Of a stretch of 64,000 bases of DNA, positions 23,687 through 35,100 are shown piece after piece (position 1 is the stretch's first letter; every line of letters starts with the position of its first letter). A program made the position numbers and the translations under genes. This DNA comes from Fusarium oxysporum f. sp. lycopersici 4287. Its lineage: Eukaryota > Ascomycota > Sordariomycetes > Hypocreales > Nectriaceae. The stretch spans positions 2,686,213 to 2,750,212 of the forward strand of contig NC_030995.1 of NCBI RefSeq assembly GCF_000149955.1. The letters are read 5' to 3'. Under the pieces are notes generated by a model. That model ran no database searches and was not told the origin of the DNA. It saw nothing but the letters and a program-made list of their open reading frames with translations.

Positions 23687-26600
23687 TTAGTCAGATCGGG
23701 CACTCTTTGTCTTCTTGCTCCTCAATTTCATCATCAAAAACACAAGAGCGTAGGAGGAGATGCAGAAGAGCGCAGTGATGCCAGTCTGACAAACCGTTAG
23801 TCCCATATCGATATCCGAGAAAGCTTCTCACTTACATCTCTCCAGCCATAGAATTCTTCTCGAAGATTGAAGGTCTTTGCATAGTCTGCTCCTGTTGAAT
23901 AGGCACAGTAGTCGCAAGTCCCAGTGGCATTGGGATTCGCCACGTAACCGGCATTCGAACTTAGGAAGTCAGCCATGTACTCTCCGCAGGTCTGGCCGTC
24001 TGGAGCTTGGAAGGAAGTAAACTCCTCGGGACGACATTTGACTTCTACGTCCCAGATAATAGGGCCCATCAGGCCACCAAAGAGATAGTGGAATGGGTCA
24101 AGGTAGTAAAGCCAGTACTTCCAGAAGGCTTGCATCGCGCCGTACGGGACTACGACACCGCAGAACGAGATCATTCCAGCTCCGATGAGCAGCGGGTTCA
24201 TAATCGCGGCAAAGTACTCGTTTGGTGCGTATGCAGCAATGGCCTGCCCAATGGAGGTATACAAGAACTCGTAGACTGTGGAGCCGAGTCAACACATGTA
24301 ACTCTCACGACTCGGCAACTGTAGACTTACAGATCATCTGGAGATAAACATGTCCCGAGAATCTCGCCTCGACTGGGAAACCGGCAGTAAAGTACCAACA
24401 GGCAAAGTAGAGAGTCGCGCAAATGATCAAATATGGAATCTCAGCAACAGTCTGCGATCCGATAAAAGCAACCCAGTGATACGTTTTCGACTGGGTAGCG
24501 TTAGTGAGTGGTCAAGCCAAAAGGGTGTAGCAACCCACTTTCTTCTCTCGAGTCTCAAACAGATCTCGATTGTGCAAGAAATACGGCTGCATCTGGTTGA
24601 TACAGCCTGGAGCCACAAAAATGAAGTTGAATATGGCGAAGAGTCTCAGCTGAAGGTCGAACGTGCCATCTCCAATCATCCAGAAAGTAAATCCGCTGAA
24701 GAGAGCAGCAAAAATGTGCAAGTTGATCTTGTTCCACACGTAGTCCTGCCATATGATTAATATGTCTTTGATAAGATTGTGGCTTACCGAGTACTTGCCG
24801 GAGATCGCCAGAGCTGAATCATCTGTCTGTTGAGGACAGTCTTCCACTGGAACCATTTAGATGTGGCGAAGCTGGCGGTGTCCTCCAGTTCGTCTTGAGT
24901 CCGTGACAGAGCTTCTTGGTTCAACTTCTCAAGCTTCTCCAAAGCTTTCTCGCGCTCGATAGATCGGTTCCATACATCGATCCAGTCAACGTCGACTTCG
25001 CCCTTACCCTGGATAACCTCAACGATGTGTTCGGCTGGATTCGCACCTTCTGGGCAAGGGGCACCATTCCTGGCAAAGTAGCTGAGAAGTGTCTTGGAAT
25101 ATTGTCCAGCTGAAGATTGTGAGAAAAATTGCATAAAGTCGTGAATTGAGACTTACTTTCGCCAAAGTACGCCATGCGCCCACCCCTGGCCAAGAGCAAT
25201 AGAGAGTCAAACGCATCGAAGAGCACTGCGGAAGGTTGATGAATCGTACACAAGACAGCTTGGCCGCCGTCGACAAGACGTCGCATGAAACGAACGATAT
25301 TGAAAGCAGACTGGCCGTCCAAAGCTTGACGTAGGCTCATCAAGGAAAAGTAAAGTCGGCTTGGCGACCAACTCGACACCAAGCGTGACGCGCTTACGCT
25401 GCTCGATGCTAAGGCCGGCGCCAGGGGCTGGTTCCTCAATCAGTGCTGCAACTAAGCCGGAGGGGATAGGCAATACTCACTTCCAATAAGGGCATCACAG
25501 ATATCCTGGAGCTCCAACAGTTCGATGATGTGGTCAACATACGCAAGTTTCTCCTTGTGCGGAATATCTCTCGGTTGCCGCAAGACAGCTGAGAAGATGA
25601 GAGCTTCTTTAACTGTTGAAGTAGCCTCATGAACGTCCATTTGTTCGCAATAGCCAGTCATTCTCTGGAAGGAAATCCCTTGAGGCTTTCCATCGATGAG
25701 AATTGAACCGCGGATTTCTCCTGCATCTTTGCGTTGAGCGAGGACATCTAGGAGGCTGTTCAAGGAAGTTGATTAGCGAGCGAATAGGGTGTGGCCAGAG
25801 ATTGCCCTACGTCGTCTTCCCTGCACCAGAGCAGCCCATCAAAGCAACAAGGTTTCCCGGCTGGACAAATCCAAACACCTGATTCAGAAGCTGCTTCTGC
25901 GCACCCTGATACTGAACAAAGTAGTCCAGGTTATGCCAAGAAAAGGTTGATTGTCGCGCATATTGAGAAGGCATTTGCAGACGCCGTTCCGTGTTCCAAC
26001 CGGCTTCCTTTTCGGGGTCCGAACTCTTCTTGGTCCGTAGCCCTCTCTTGTAAAGCAGAACAGACGATCCTCCGTGGCTGTTCCGTAGCTCAAAGCCAAG
26101 TGCCGTAAGACCGATGAGGAAAATCCAAAAGCCAATCACGACACCGAATCCACGCCAGGTATGTCCAACTGCATAGTCGTACTGCTGTTGAACGTATGCG
26201 ACACCATCAATCATGCCAGACCCATCGCTACCGGCAACAGTGCAGCCTCTCAAGTCCCGATTCTGACTGTCGTACCCAGCACCAAAGGGGATATACTGTG
26301 GAGCGATACACTCGAGCTTGAGGCCCTGGAATTCGTTCGTCATCAAGGACTCGAATGCGTAGGCAGCTGGGTTGAGATAGAAAATCCAGCGGAACCAGGG
26401 ATGCATCTTGCCGAATGGGATCAGATAACCTTGGGTAGCCGTTAGAATCGAGGAGTCAACAAACAAACAAGATTAGGGACATGAGAGATACCTGCGTAGA
26501 CGAAGAGTATCGTGGAAAATAATCCGGAGATGTAGCTCGCAAGACCGAAATGGTTGAACATGGCTCCGACCGCACGGAACAACTGGAGGAAACAGAGAGT

Positions 26601-28550
26601 GCTTGCGTTCACTACAATCCAGCAAGTGAAGAACTTGCCCGCGTCGACTTGAAGCCCACTCATGAAGTAGAGAATCAACGTGAAGCACGTAACCTGTAGC
26701 ATAACAATAGGGATATCTGTGATGGCGTTGGCGATACAACAGGCCGTGGGTCGATAGAACCCAAATCGCTTGTGGCGCACCAGGATAGGGCGGCCCATGA
26801 ACGAGGCTGTCGTCTCTGACATAGTCTCCAATAAGAAGTAGAGGATGGGGAAGAAGAGAGCACCGGGCCGTAGAAAGATGGACTCGCTCGTCAGCGGGAG
26901 ATTGTAGAACAAGCTGCCGCAGACGAGAGCTTGGATGATGGCGGAAACGACCTTGATCACAAGAGACATGCGGTCGCCCATCATGGTTTGCCATTGGCTG
27001 CAAGGCTCAGCACTCTTCGAATTACTAAGATGAAAAGGAGACGTACCGTTGGGTGCAGTTGATGATTTGCTCGCGAAGGCCGGCAGTATAAACACCTCTC
27101 TTGCCAAGTCTCCATTTCCGCTGTCGCTTCTCTCGCTCAACTGCCATCTTCAAATCTTCAACTTGATCGCCTAAGTTCTCTGGTTGTTGAGTGAGCTGTC
27201 TCATCAGGCGACAAATTTCACTTCTCTTGTAGACAACCTCAAACTCTTCAGGGGTATTCGGAACCCAAGTTTCAAATCCGGGAGCAATCTCTCTCTCCGT
27301 GTTGACGGTAACAGATGTGAGGAAGTCGGCAATGTTGGCGCCACGAGGACAAACGAAGCCCATGTCCTCGAAGTACGACTTGGCGGCGGTGCGGAGGCCG
27401 TAGTAGATGACACGTCCTTCGGCCAGCACAATAACCTTGTCAAAGGCATCAAAGATGCCGTTTCCGGCTTGATAGGTTGTTAAAACCACAGACTTGCCGT
27501 TTGTATTGACATCTCGTCGCAAAGTCTCCACAAACTCCAGAGCCGTCTTGGAATCGAGGCCTCGAGTTGGCTGATCCCAGAACTGCAAGGGACTCTACGA
27601 TGAACATCAGTATCAACTCTATCCTTCAGAATTTGCATGTACACACCTGGGTGGCCATCACTTCAGCTAGGGATACTCTCTTCCTCTCTCCGCCAGATAC
27701 ACCACGGATGAACTCATTGCCGACGAGTGTATTTTGCGTGTGGCCAATGCCTAGAGAGTCAAGTATCTTGTTTCGCATGTCCTGGACGAAATCGCCCTTC
27801 TTTCCGACATGTTCAGGTCTCTCTCGAGGCATTTTGTTCTGGAGAGCAAACTTCATGGTCTCGTTGACGGTCAGAGTTGGGAAGTGGATGTCATCTAACA
27901 AGCTTGTCAGCAACATTCAGGTCTTGAACAGGGACAAGGCTTCCGAACCTTCAGTGTTGAAAACGATCTGCTGTCGAAAGTTCCTTGCTTGAATATGATT
28001 CATGCTTCCGTATCTCGTCTCGCCCTCAACCTCTTGGAAGGCCTCTCGTTCGTTAGAAAGCACCCGAAGTAGGGATGTGCAACCTGAGCCTGGTCGACCA
28101 AGCACCAGAAGCTGATTGAATTGTATGAGCAAGATTCGCGAATTTGGATGGGGACATATTCACCATTTCGCCAGGGTTCACTTGACCAGAAACATCATGT
28201 AGGATAGTCTAGCAGGTTAGCAAATGACACCAAGTTAGTGTGGTCGATTGAGAACTGCTTACTCTCTTCGGCCTATGTGTTCTCTTGAACAAACCACCCA
28301 ATTGACGAGGATCAACCCAGGACCAAAGAGTCTCACCCAATGCTTCATCAGGAGCCGTAACGCGTACGATAACATTTTGAAACGTTAATGTTAAGCGTTT
28401 CTGAATGAAATCCTTGCCTCTCTCCTCGTCAACGTTCTCGACGTCTACATTAGTATCACTCGAGGTTCCAGAGGGAGCTTCCTGGTTATGAACGAAGGAC
28501 TGATTCGGGCTGTCGGGGCGAGTGCCATTATTGTTCGGAGTATCTGCCAT
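23687..28550 (-). CDS. PDR-type (ABCG) ABC transporter, with one frameshift
   Basis: About 14 exons can be joined from ATG 28550 to TAA 23687. The order is NBD1-TMD1-NBD2-TMD2, as in full-size fungal ABCG pumps. NBD1 has the divergent Walker [10 protein letters not shown], signature [13 protein letters not shown] and [14 protein letters not shown]1 has about six helices and the [20 protein letters not shown] loop. NBD2 has Walker [10 protein letters not shown], signature [15 protein letters not shown] and Walker [13 protein letters not shown]2 ends with a last helix in the exon 23785-23687. Immediately after DEPTS the frame shifts by one base at the A run 25321-25323; removing one base restores [11 protein letters not shown]. 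One intron (24798-24746) uses a GC donor and another (25480-25446) would be only 35 nt. Such pumps export xenobiotics or secondary metabolites. It could export or tolerate the phenolic substrate, by inference. Confidence 0.88.
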
Positions 28551-28767
28551 GTTGACCGTTGCTCTGCTTGAAGGCCACTGTCGTTCTGCGGTCAATTGTA
28601 TCTTCTGTCGTGATATTTTGAGCGGTCTAGATCACCATTAAGCTCCTTGAGGTTTGAATGCAAAGAAATCCATCCTTATTCAATTCTAGATTCCATGATA
28701 TATATTATTTTTAAGCCCGTTAACAATTAGCCTCCATCCCTGCAAATCCATTTTTCCATGCCTCCGC

Positions 28768-28877
28768 ATTTCCGTGTTACCGTATTTCCAGAAGAACCAG
28801 AACTACCAAGCCACGGCCCCATATTTCAGTGTTACCGTATTTCCAGAAGAACCGGAATGCTATCAAGCCACGACCCC
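28768..28877. repeat. Imperfect tandem duplication in the ABC-transporter promoter
   Basis: Two adjacent units (28768-28820 and 28823-28877) share GTGTTACCGTATTTCCAGAA and an AAGCCACGRCCCC end, with a few differences between. They lie 220-330 bp upstream of the transporter start. A duplicated upstream element could raise or tune expression; no known site is clearly identified. Confidence 0.65.
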
Positions 28878-29089
28878 ATCGAGTCTCCACGACCGACCTG
28901 TAGCAACCACCCTTTACACGTAAAAAAAAAACAATTTAGGACAGAAGTTTTACAAGGTCCGTCATCTCCCGACTAATCCCGGAACGGATGTGTTATCCTG
29001 TCTTTATTTTTAAGTCCGGACGGTCTGTGATCCGAAGCAACGAGACCGACAGCCCCACCGTGATCGGGAACAAGATCCGCCTGCCGGAA

Positions 29090-31398
29090 TTAGGGAGCAA
29101 AATTGAAGGCGTTAGTCCGATCAAGAGATAAGAAAGCTTCCATGTTCATGGTGCCAAAGGCGATGTCCCAACCGACGTCGGCAGCTGTGAAATCTGCCAG
29201 TTCTTCCGATCCTACACCAAAGAGAGAGGCTCCATTCGGCTGCCCAGTGACATCAAAAGCCGAACGGCATTGAAGGAAAAGTGAATGTCGGCTCCTCTCT
29301 GATCCCGCTAGCGTGCGGCATGAATGGGGAGCCTGGCAATGTAGAGTCTGAGGGTTGTTGAGCCTGAGCTTGCCGCACATCCGGATCCACATCGTGCTTC
29401 AGCTCGAAAGACGGAAATACGGAGCGAACCATTTGCTCGATTGACGCAATTGTAGTTGGTAGCTGGCCAGCATTGGCCCCAGCCTTAGTAACCATGGAAC
29501 GAAGGCATCTCAGGCCGGAGTGGATCCAAGGGAGGTTGCGGTGAGCCGTCTTCGTCTTCTCCTGCAGCATGTCAAAGGCCAAAGCGTAGCATGCACCTTC
29601 GATAAAAAAGCCATGGTATTTGATATCCTAATACCCGTTAGATGTTACGTCCTGGCAAGGTAATGTAGACCTTACGCGGCAAAGAATGTTTGTAGCGCAA
29701 GAGGCTGTCAAGAATCCAATGGAATTTCTTGCCGCCTCGAGGCAGTATTCACAGGCGTTGTCAAGCCAGCGTGGAGGCGTGTGTAAGCTCTCCGCAGAGG
29801 TGTTTTCGGAAGATGAATTCTCTTGCTTCAACTTCGCTCGGAGGATCAAGAATGGGCGGAACGTCAACAAAAGAGTGTGGTGATACACTAGGAAATTAGC
29901 TACCAGGTTGACGGTTCAGCGATCAGGGTAACTCACTCGTAGACACCATGGCTTGACAAACTCCACGTTCTCCGGTGCTCGGGTCTCCTACAAGGCAAAA
30001 CTTCATGTCTTTGAGCTGCTGTTCTGCGAAACAGTGAAGCTCTCGGCGGATTTCTATGGCTGCATTCCAAACTGGCAATAAAGAGTCATGCCGCGGGCTG
30101 TAGATGCGCTTGGCGCATTTATCCATGATCCTGGATAGCGTGGCCAAAGAGACCAAGAGCTGATGATCTCCCGGGACAGGCATGCTCTGACCTAGATCGG
30201 GAACCGAGCTGGGGCGACCGACAACAAAGCAATTCCACCTATTCTCCGGTCAGTAACCCCGGGTCTGAGTTGGTTTTCTCGCGTGAAGTTTTGGCGTACG
30301 TTTCCCAGAAGAATAAACTCCAATACATGATCCTCCGTTGGTCGACAGCCTCTTGTGTTTCCCCAGGTCGCATACATGCGTCTTTATGAAGGCCAGCAGC
30401 AACAGCTGTTCTTACTGCAGTTCCGACGTGGAGGAAACTTGAGTTTGGCCGCGCTCTTTCAGACTGGAAATGACCGTGAGGGTATGTCAGCACAAAGCCC
30501 AGAAACTAGAAGAAGTGAGACTTATCATCATAAGGTGTATTTGAACAACTTGTGTGTTGACAACCTCATCCAGCTTAGCAGCGCCTTGCTTCGCTTTCTG
30601 AAATAAGAACTCCGCAATCGCTTCCTCCCCAGCCATTGAAGCCCCGAGGCCCACACCCAGCATGATGATGATGGTTTCTGGACAATCAAAATCAAGGATG
30701 GGTCGTTTGAAGAGAGCGTCTAGGCGGCGGCGGTAAGTCTCCTTGCTCATCACAGGTAAGCCGTGCCAGTAAGTGAGAAGGTATCTGTCGAGTAACCTCT
30801 TTGCTGTTTCTGGGTCGATAAGCATGGCTGAGTAGTCCTCGGAGACTGATGTTGGCCGCTGGTTGTCTGCCAGGTCACCAAAGAACAACCTTCGATCTCT
30901 GAACAGATCCAGGCCAGGACCAACTTCTTCGACACCTTCGCGAGACGGGGCATTGGGACGAGTTCCTTCAATCTGGTGATATATCAAGTTGAGTAAAGCG
31001 AAGTTTGACGAGGGCCCATAATAAAGCTGAAGTAGACATGAAGGCGATGCTCGGTGAGTGGCGGCGACGCTATTGTTGTTGATACTGCGTTCGCTCGCAA
31101 ACGCCGAAGGAGCTGGTGACGCAGACACGGCGACGTCTACATTAGGAGTCAGAGGTACGTTTGAGCCCTCATCGGATGGCTCAATCGAGGGCGCTTCGAA
31201 GGTATCGTGTGACCCGATTGCCTCAGATGCGGCTGTTCGCGGCTTGATCTTGCGCGGGCGATTGCGAGCCTTCTCGCGGTATACGCAGCCGAGGCTTCTC
31301 AGCCTGCAATTCTGGCAAGGCATTACGCCATTGCACCTGATCTTTTTGACGCGGCATTCCTGGCACGCCTTAGAGATTCTCCATTTTGTCGCGTTCAT
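29090..31398 (-). CDS. Zn2Cys6 fungal transcription factor, probable frameshift near the C-terminus
   Basis: Exons 31398-30565, 30505-30300, 30238-29937, 29887-29676 and 29627-29090 give a near-continuous frame. Residues 12-38 form the binuclear zinc cluster CQECRVKKIRC with CQNC and a final Cys. The fungal regulatory domain follows, with FLHVGTAVRTAVAAGLHKDA and MYWSLFFWETWNCFVVGRPS. The C-terminus ends MNMEAFLSLDRTNAFNFAP. The T run read on the minus strand (29255-29258) must lose one base to connect MPFGF to DVTGQPNG, otherwise the protein stops about 55 residues early. The first intron (30564-30506) is the only GT-AG choice I found that keeps frame, yet it removes a protein-like segment (TQVVQIHL), so that join is uncertain. 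It is divergent from the MFS transporter and may control it. Confidence 0.82.
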
Positions 31399-32137
31399 GG
31401 TTGTTCAATGTGTCTTGGTTAGAATGCGAGCTGATTGCACAGCAATCAAGTGATTGATCGGCGCGCTCTTTAGCCCTCCCACTGTATGCTTCAAGACAAA
31501 TACGAGCTGGAGTCGGAGAAGGCTGGGTTAGTTAATGAGAATTCAGGTGCTTGTAATCGCGCCCGGTATTATTCCATCCGGATGATAGAAACGATACTTT
31601 GGTACTGCTCTCTATACTACTCAATTAAGTACTGGTAGCCTGTGATAATGCGCCTACAAGAGAGAGAACCAATTCAGTACAATTTAGTCAGAGATACCAA
31701 GGCGAAAATAGGGAGAGCAGTCAACAATCACCACCAGTACAGAGAATGAGCATTGAGGGTTAAGACCGACCAGGACGAATATTGCACGCGTGGGTTATCG
31801 AGACAAACGTCCCGATACTGCACAAATCCACGTCGCAGTCAGCGTTAACCCTAAACTAGTTAGGAAAGGTATTTTGCGAGTGTCGCGGGGCCGTCTCGCC
31901 ACTTGTTGGTGTTCACGGTCTTACGTGGCGGGGCTGGGTATGATGGCGGGGACGAAGTATAGGGAAGAAAACGATAGTGCCCCGCAACGGCACCCCAGCC
32001 TAACCTACCTAACCCCCTATTGGTTTGTGGGGCACGAGGACCCTTGCAGGACATAAAAAGAATCATATGGCTGGTCAGTCCTCAGGGTCTTTGATTGTCG
32101 TTAATCGCCCCCCGAAACAGTATCGGCATCAGCGAAA
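31399..32137. promoter_or_regulatory. Divergent regulator/MFS promoter with a CCCCGCAA site
   Basis: CCCCGCAA lies at 31980-31987, 150 bp upstream of the MFS start. GCGGGG-containing variants occur near 31886 and 31930. No gene is seen in this region. Confidence 0.4.
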
Positions 32138-35100
32138 ATGGAGCGAGCAGAAAGCATTCCGAACCTCACGCCCGTGGGAAGGGAGGCCGAGGTCGACCTT
32201 GTGCCCGGCACCGAAGTCATGACGGAGATTGGGGGAGCGAGGTTTTACCACAATGAAGACAATCCAGATTCGGTCGTCTTGATTCCGCAACCGACCGACG
32301 ATCCACATGACCCACTGGTTAGCATAACCCCGTTTTGGTGTTTCTTCACAGCTCCAAAGCCCCACCCCTGCCTTGAGATTCCTGCCAGAGGTTCATGTAC
32401 ACCAAGTATTTTGGTCTCTGAGTAAATATCAACCAATTGATAAAGCTAACTTATATCTTCAGAACTGGAGCATGTTCTGGAAAACCTTGGTCATTGTTAA
32501 CCAAGGTATCTTCGTGATCGCAAGCGTTATTCCGGCTCTGTCTATAGCACCTTTAACTCCAGTTTTCATGCAGCAATGGGAAAGGTCATTGACTGACGTC
32601 GCTTTGTTGGTGAGATAACCATATTCTCTTGACCCTGTGTTATTGTTACACCCTTGAGTCGTTTCGACTGCCTGGCTGCGTCTTGGCCAGTTGATGTTGG
32701 AAAATCCGGGAATCCCCTTCCCTTCAGGATTCAGACTGTTAGTCTGAAAGTCCTAGATTTAAAGTTCAAAGTCCTAGATACAATCATCTAGAGATATAAA
32801 CCCGAGAATAACTCTCAGCTCAATAATGAACAACCAAGTTTCATAAAAATACATTTTCACCCAGCACTACTGCGCAATATAAACAACAGGTTATGAGCCC
32901 GGGTTAGCAAACACCGGGTTTCTCTTCTGAATCAAAGAACCAAACTTTAACTTCAACTCAAGATGACGTCACGACGAGCCCCACCTTCCACCATGCGAAC
33001 TCGCAACACAATCAGAGTATCGCCTGCATCCGAATCGTCGCAACCTGGTGCTTCAGGTCAAGACCACACACCATCCTCAATGTATGACAGTACCACGGTC
33101 ATCTCTGAAAAGAATACTCTTTTCCTTCCGCAAGAGCTCAAGCTAGGCGGCCCCTCCAATTGGGAGCAATATTGCCCAGCTCAGAAGGCCATTCTTCGGA
33201 TCAATGGCCTCGAAGATGCTGTCTTTGGTGATTACCCTCCCGAGGAACAGCAGACTATGGATCAAAAGATCAGGGCGGCAAAAGCTGCCGTCTCCATCCG
33301 AGGTAACTGCACTGGAGAAGCACTCAGTCAACTAGTCGGGATTGAGAATCCCCAGGAGATGTTCAACCTTCTCCAGGCCTATTGTATTGGCACGGGCCCA
33401 GTTCTTCTGCAGACAACACTTTACCAGTTCATCCGGATCAAAACAAGCTCTTACGAGACAATTCCACAATTTAATGTCGACTTTGAACGACTCGTCAAAC
33501 TTCTCCTCGAGCAGAAAGAACCAATCTCAGATACCCTCAAAAAGGTTGTTTATCTGACTGCCTGCGAGAACGAGTACCCTGACTGGACTGCCAGACAGCG
33601 CGCTCTCCTACGCTCGGAGCATCCGCCAACACTACGATCAATGCAGCAAGATCTCATTGATGAAAACAGGTCATCAGATGATGATGACAGTCATGGTACT
33701 GCCTCCACGTACTGGGCTCACAGTAAAAAGACTGGAAGGAAGGGCCCGGCCGCAAGAAAGCAAGAGGCAAGTGGCCGGAGGAGAGGATCTTCAAAGAACC
33801 AGCGAGCCGCGAACAAGTCTAGCCAGGAAACCAATCATCGAGTCGGCAAGAACAAGGAACATACCTGCACGAACTGCAAGAAGAGAGGACATCATGAAAA
33901 TGATTGTTGGTTCGCCCATAAGGATAAGCGACCCGACTGGGCAGTCCGTCTCGCCAAGGAACTCATGGAGCATGATCTTCAACGCGACAGCACCAAGAAT
34001 CTCCATATCAAGGAATCAAATCACATGACAGTTGAGCGATCTTTTCTGATTCTTGAAGACAGCGTCTCAGACGAGCTACCTATGGACAATACAGAGACGT
34101 GTAAAGTCTCCCTTGATAACATCTCTTCAACCGCAGAATGGCTGTTCGACACAGGTTCATCAGTCCACATCTGCAACGACCAAAGCCTATTCACAGAACT
34201 GCAGCCTGCAACCCGAACGGTCCTCGTTACGGGCGGTGGGAAGGTGTACCCATTCGGTAAGGGGACAGTCAAAATTTGCTTCATAAACAAATGGGGTGAG
34301 CAGGTCACAATTAACCTCAAAGACACGCTGTTCATCCCTGAGTTTCCGGTAAATGTCATGTCAGGACTCAGGCTATACAAGAACGGCGGCTGGATAGACG
34401 GGAACGACATGTACGACCCAACAGGAGATGTCTTTGGTCTCCTCCGCATAGGAAGGGACGGTCTGTACGTGAACACTGAGGTCGGAAAGACTACTGTTTC
34501 AAACCAGGCCGTCTCGGAACTCCAGCCAGAACCATGCAATCATCACACTGCTTCATCAAACCAATGCCTGAATGTCGACCTTTGGCACCGAAGACTCGGC
34601 CATGTTAACGCATATCAGGTGTCACAGACTGCCAAAATGACCAGAGGAATGTACTGTGACGGCCACCACGACCATCAGCCTTTCAATTACTGCCTCGCCT
34701 GCGACATCGCAAAGGCCCTACGATGGACTCCGCGAAATAAACGGAAACGAGCCTCCAGGGCCGGGTTCATTCATGTTGACACCTTCAAAGTCAATCCACC
34801 GGGCATTAGAGGCGAACGATGGGGAATGATTGCCACAGATGACAGGCATAGAATGAGATGGGCCTACACGTTCACGAGGAAGGGGATGGCTTCGGAACTT
34901 CTAGGCCAGCTCATCTCCAAGATACGAACTCAGTATGGCATCCGAGTGTACGCAATCCAAATGGATGGCGGCTCTGAGCTCTATGGTGCGTCTCTCAAAA
35001 ACCTCGAGTACACTCACGGCGTCAAGATCATCAAGACGACACCATATACTCCTGAATTTAACGGAGTTGCTGAGCGCTCTAACCGCATCATCTTTGACAA

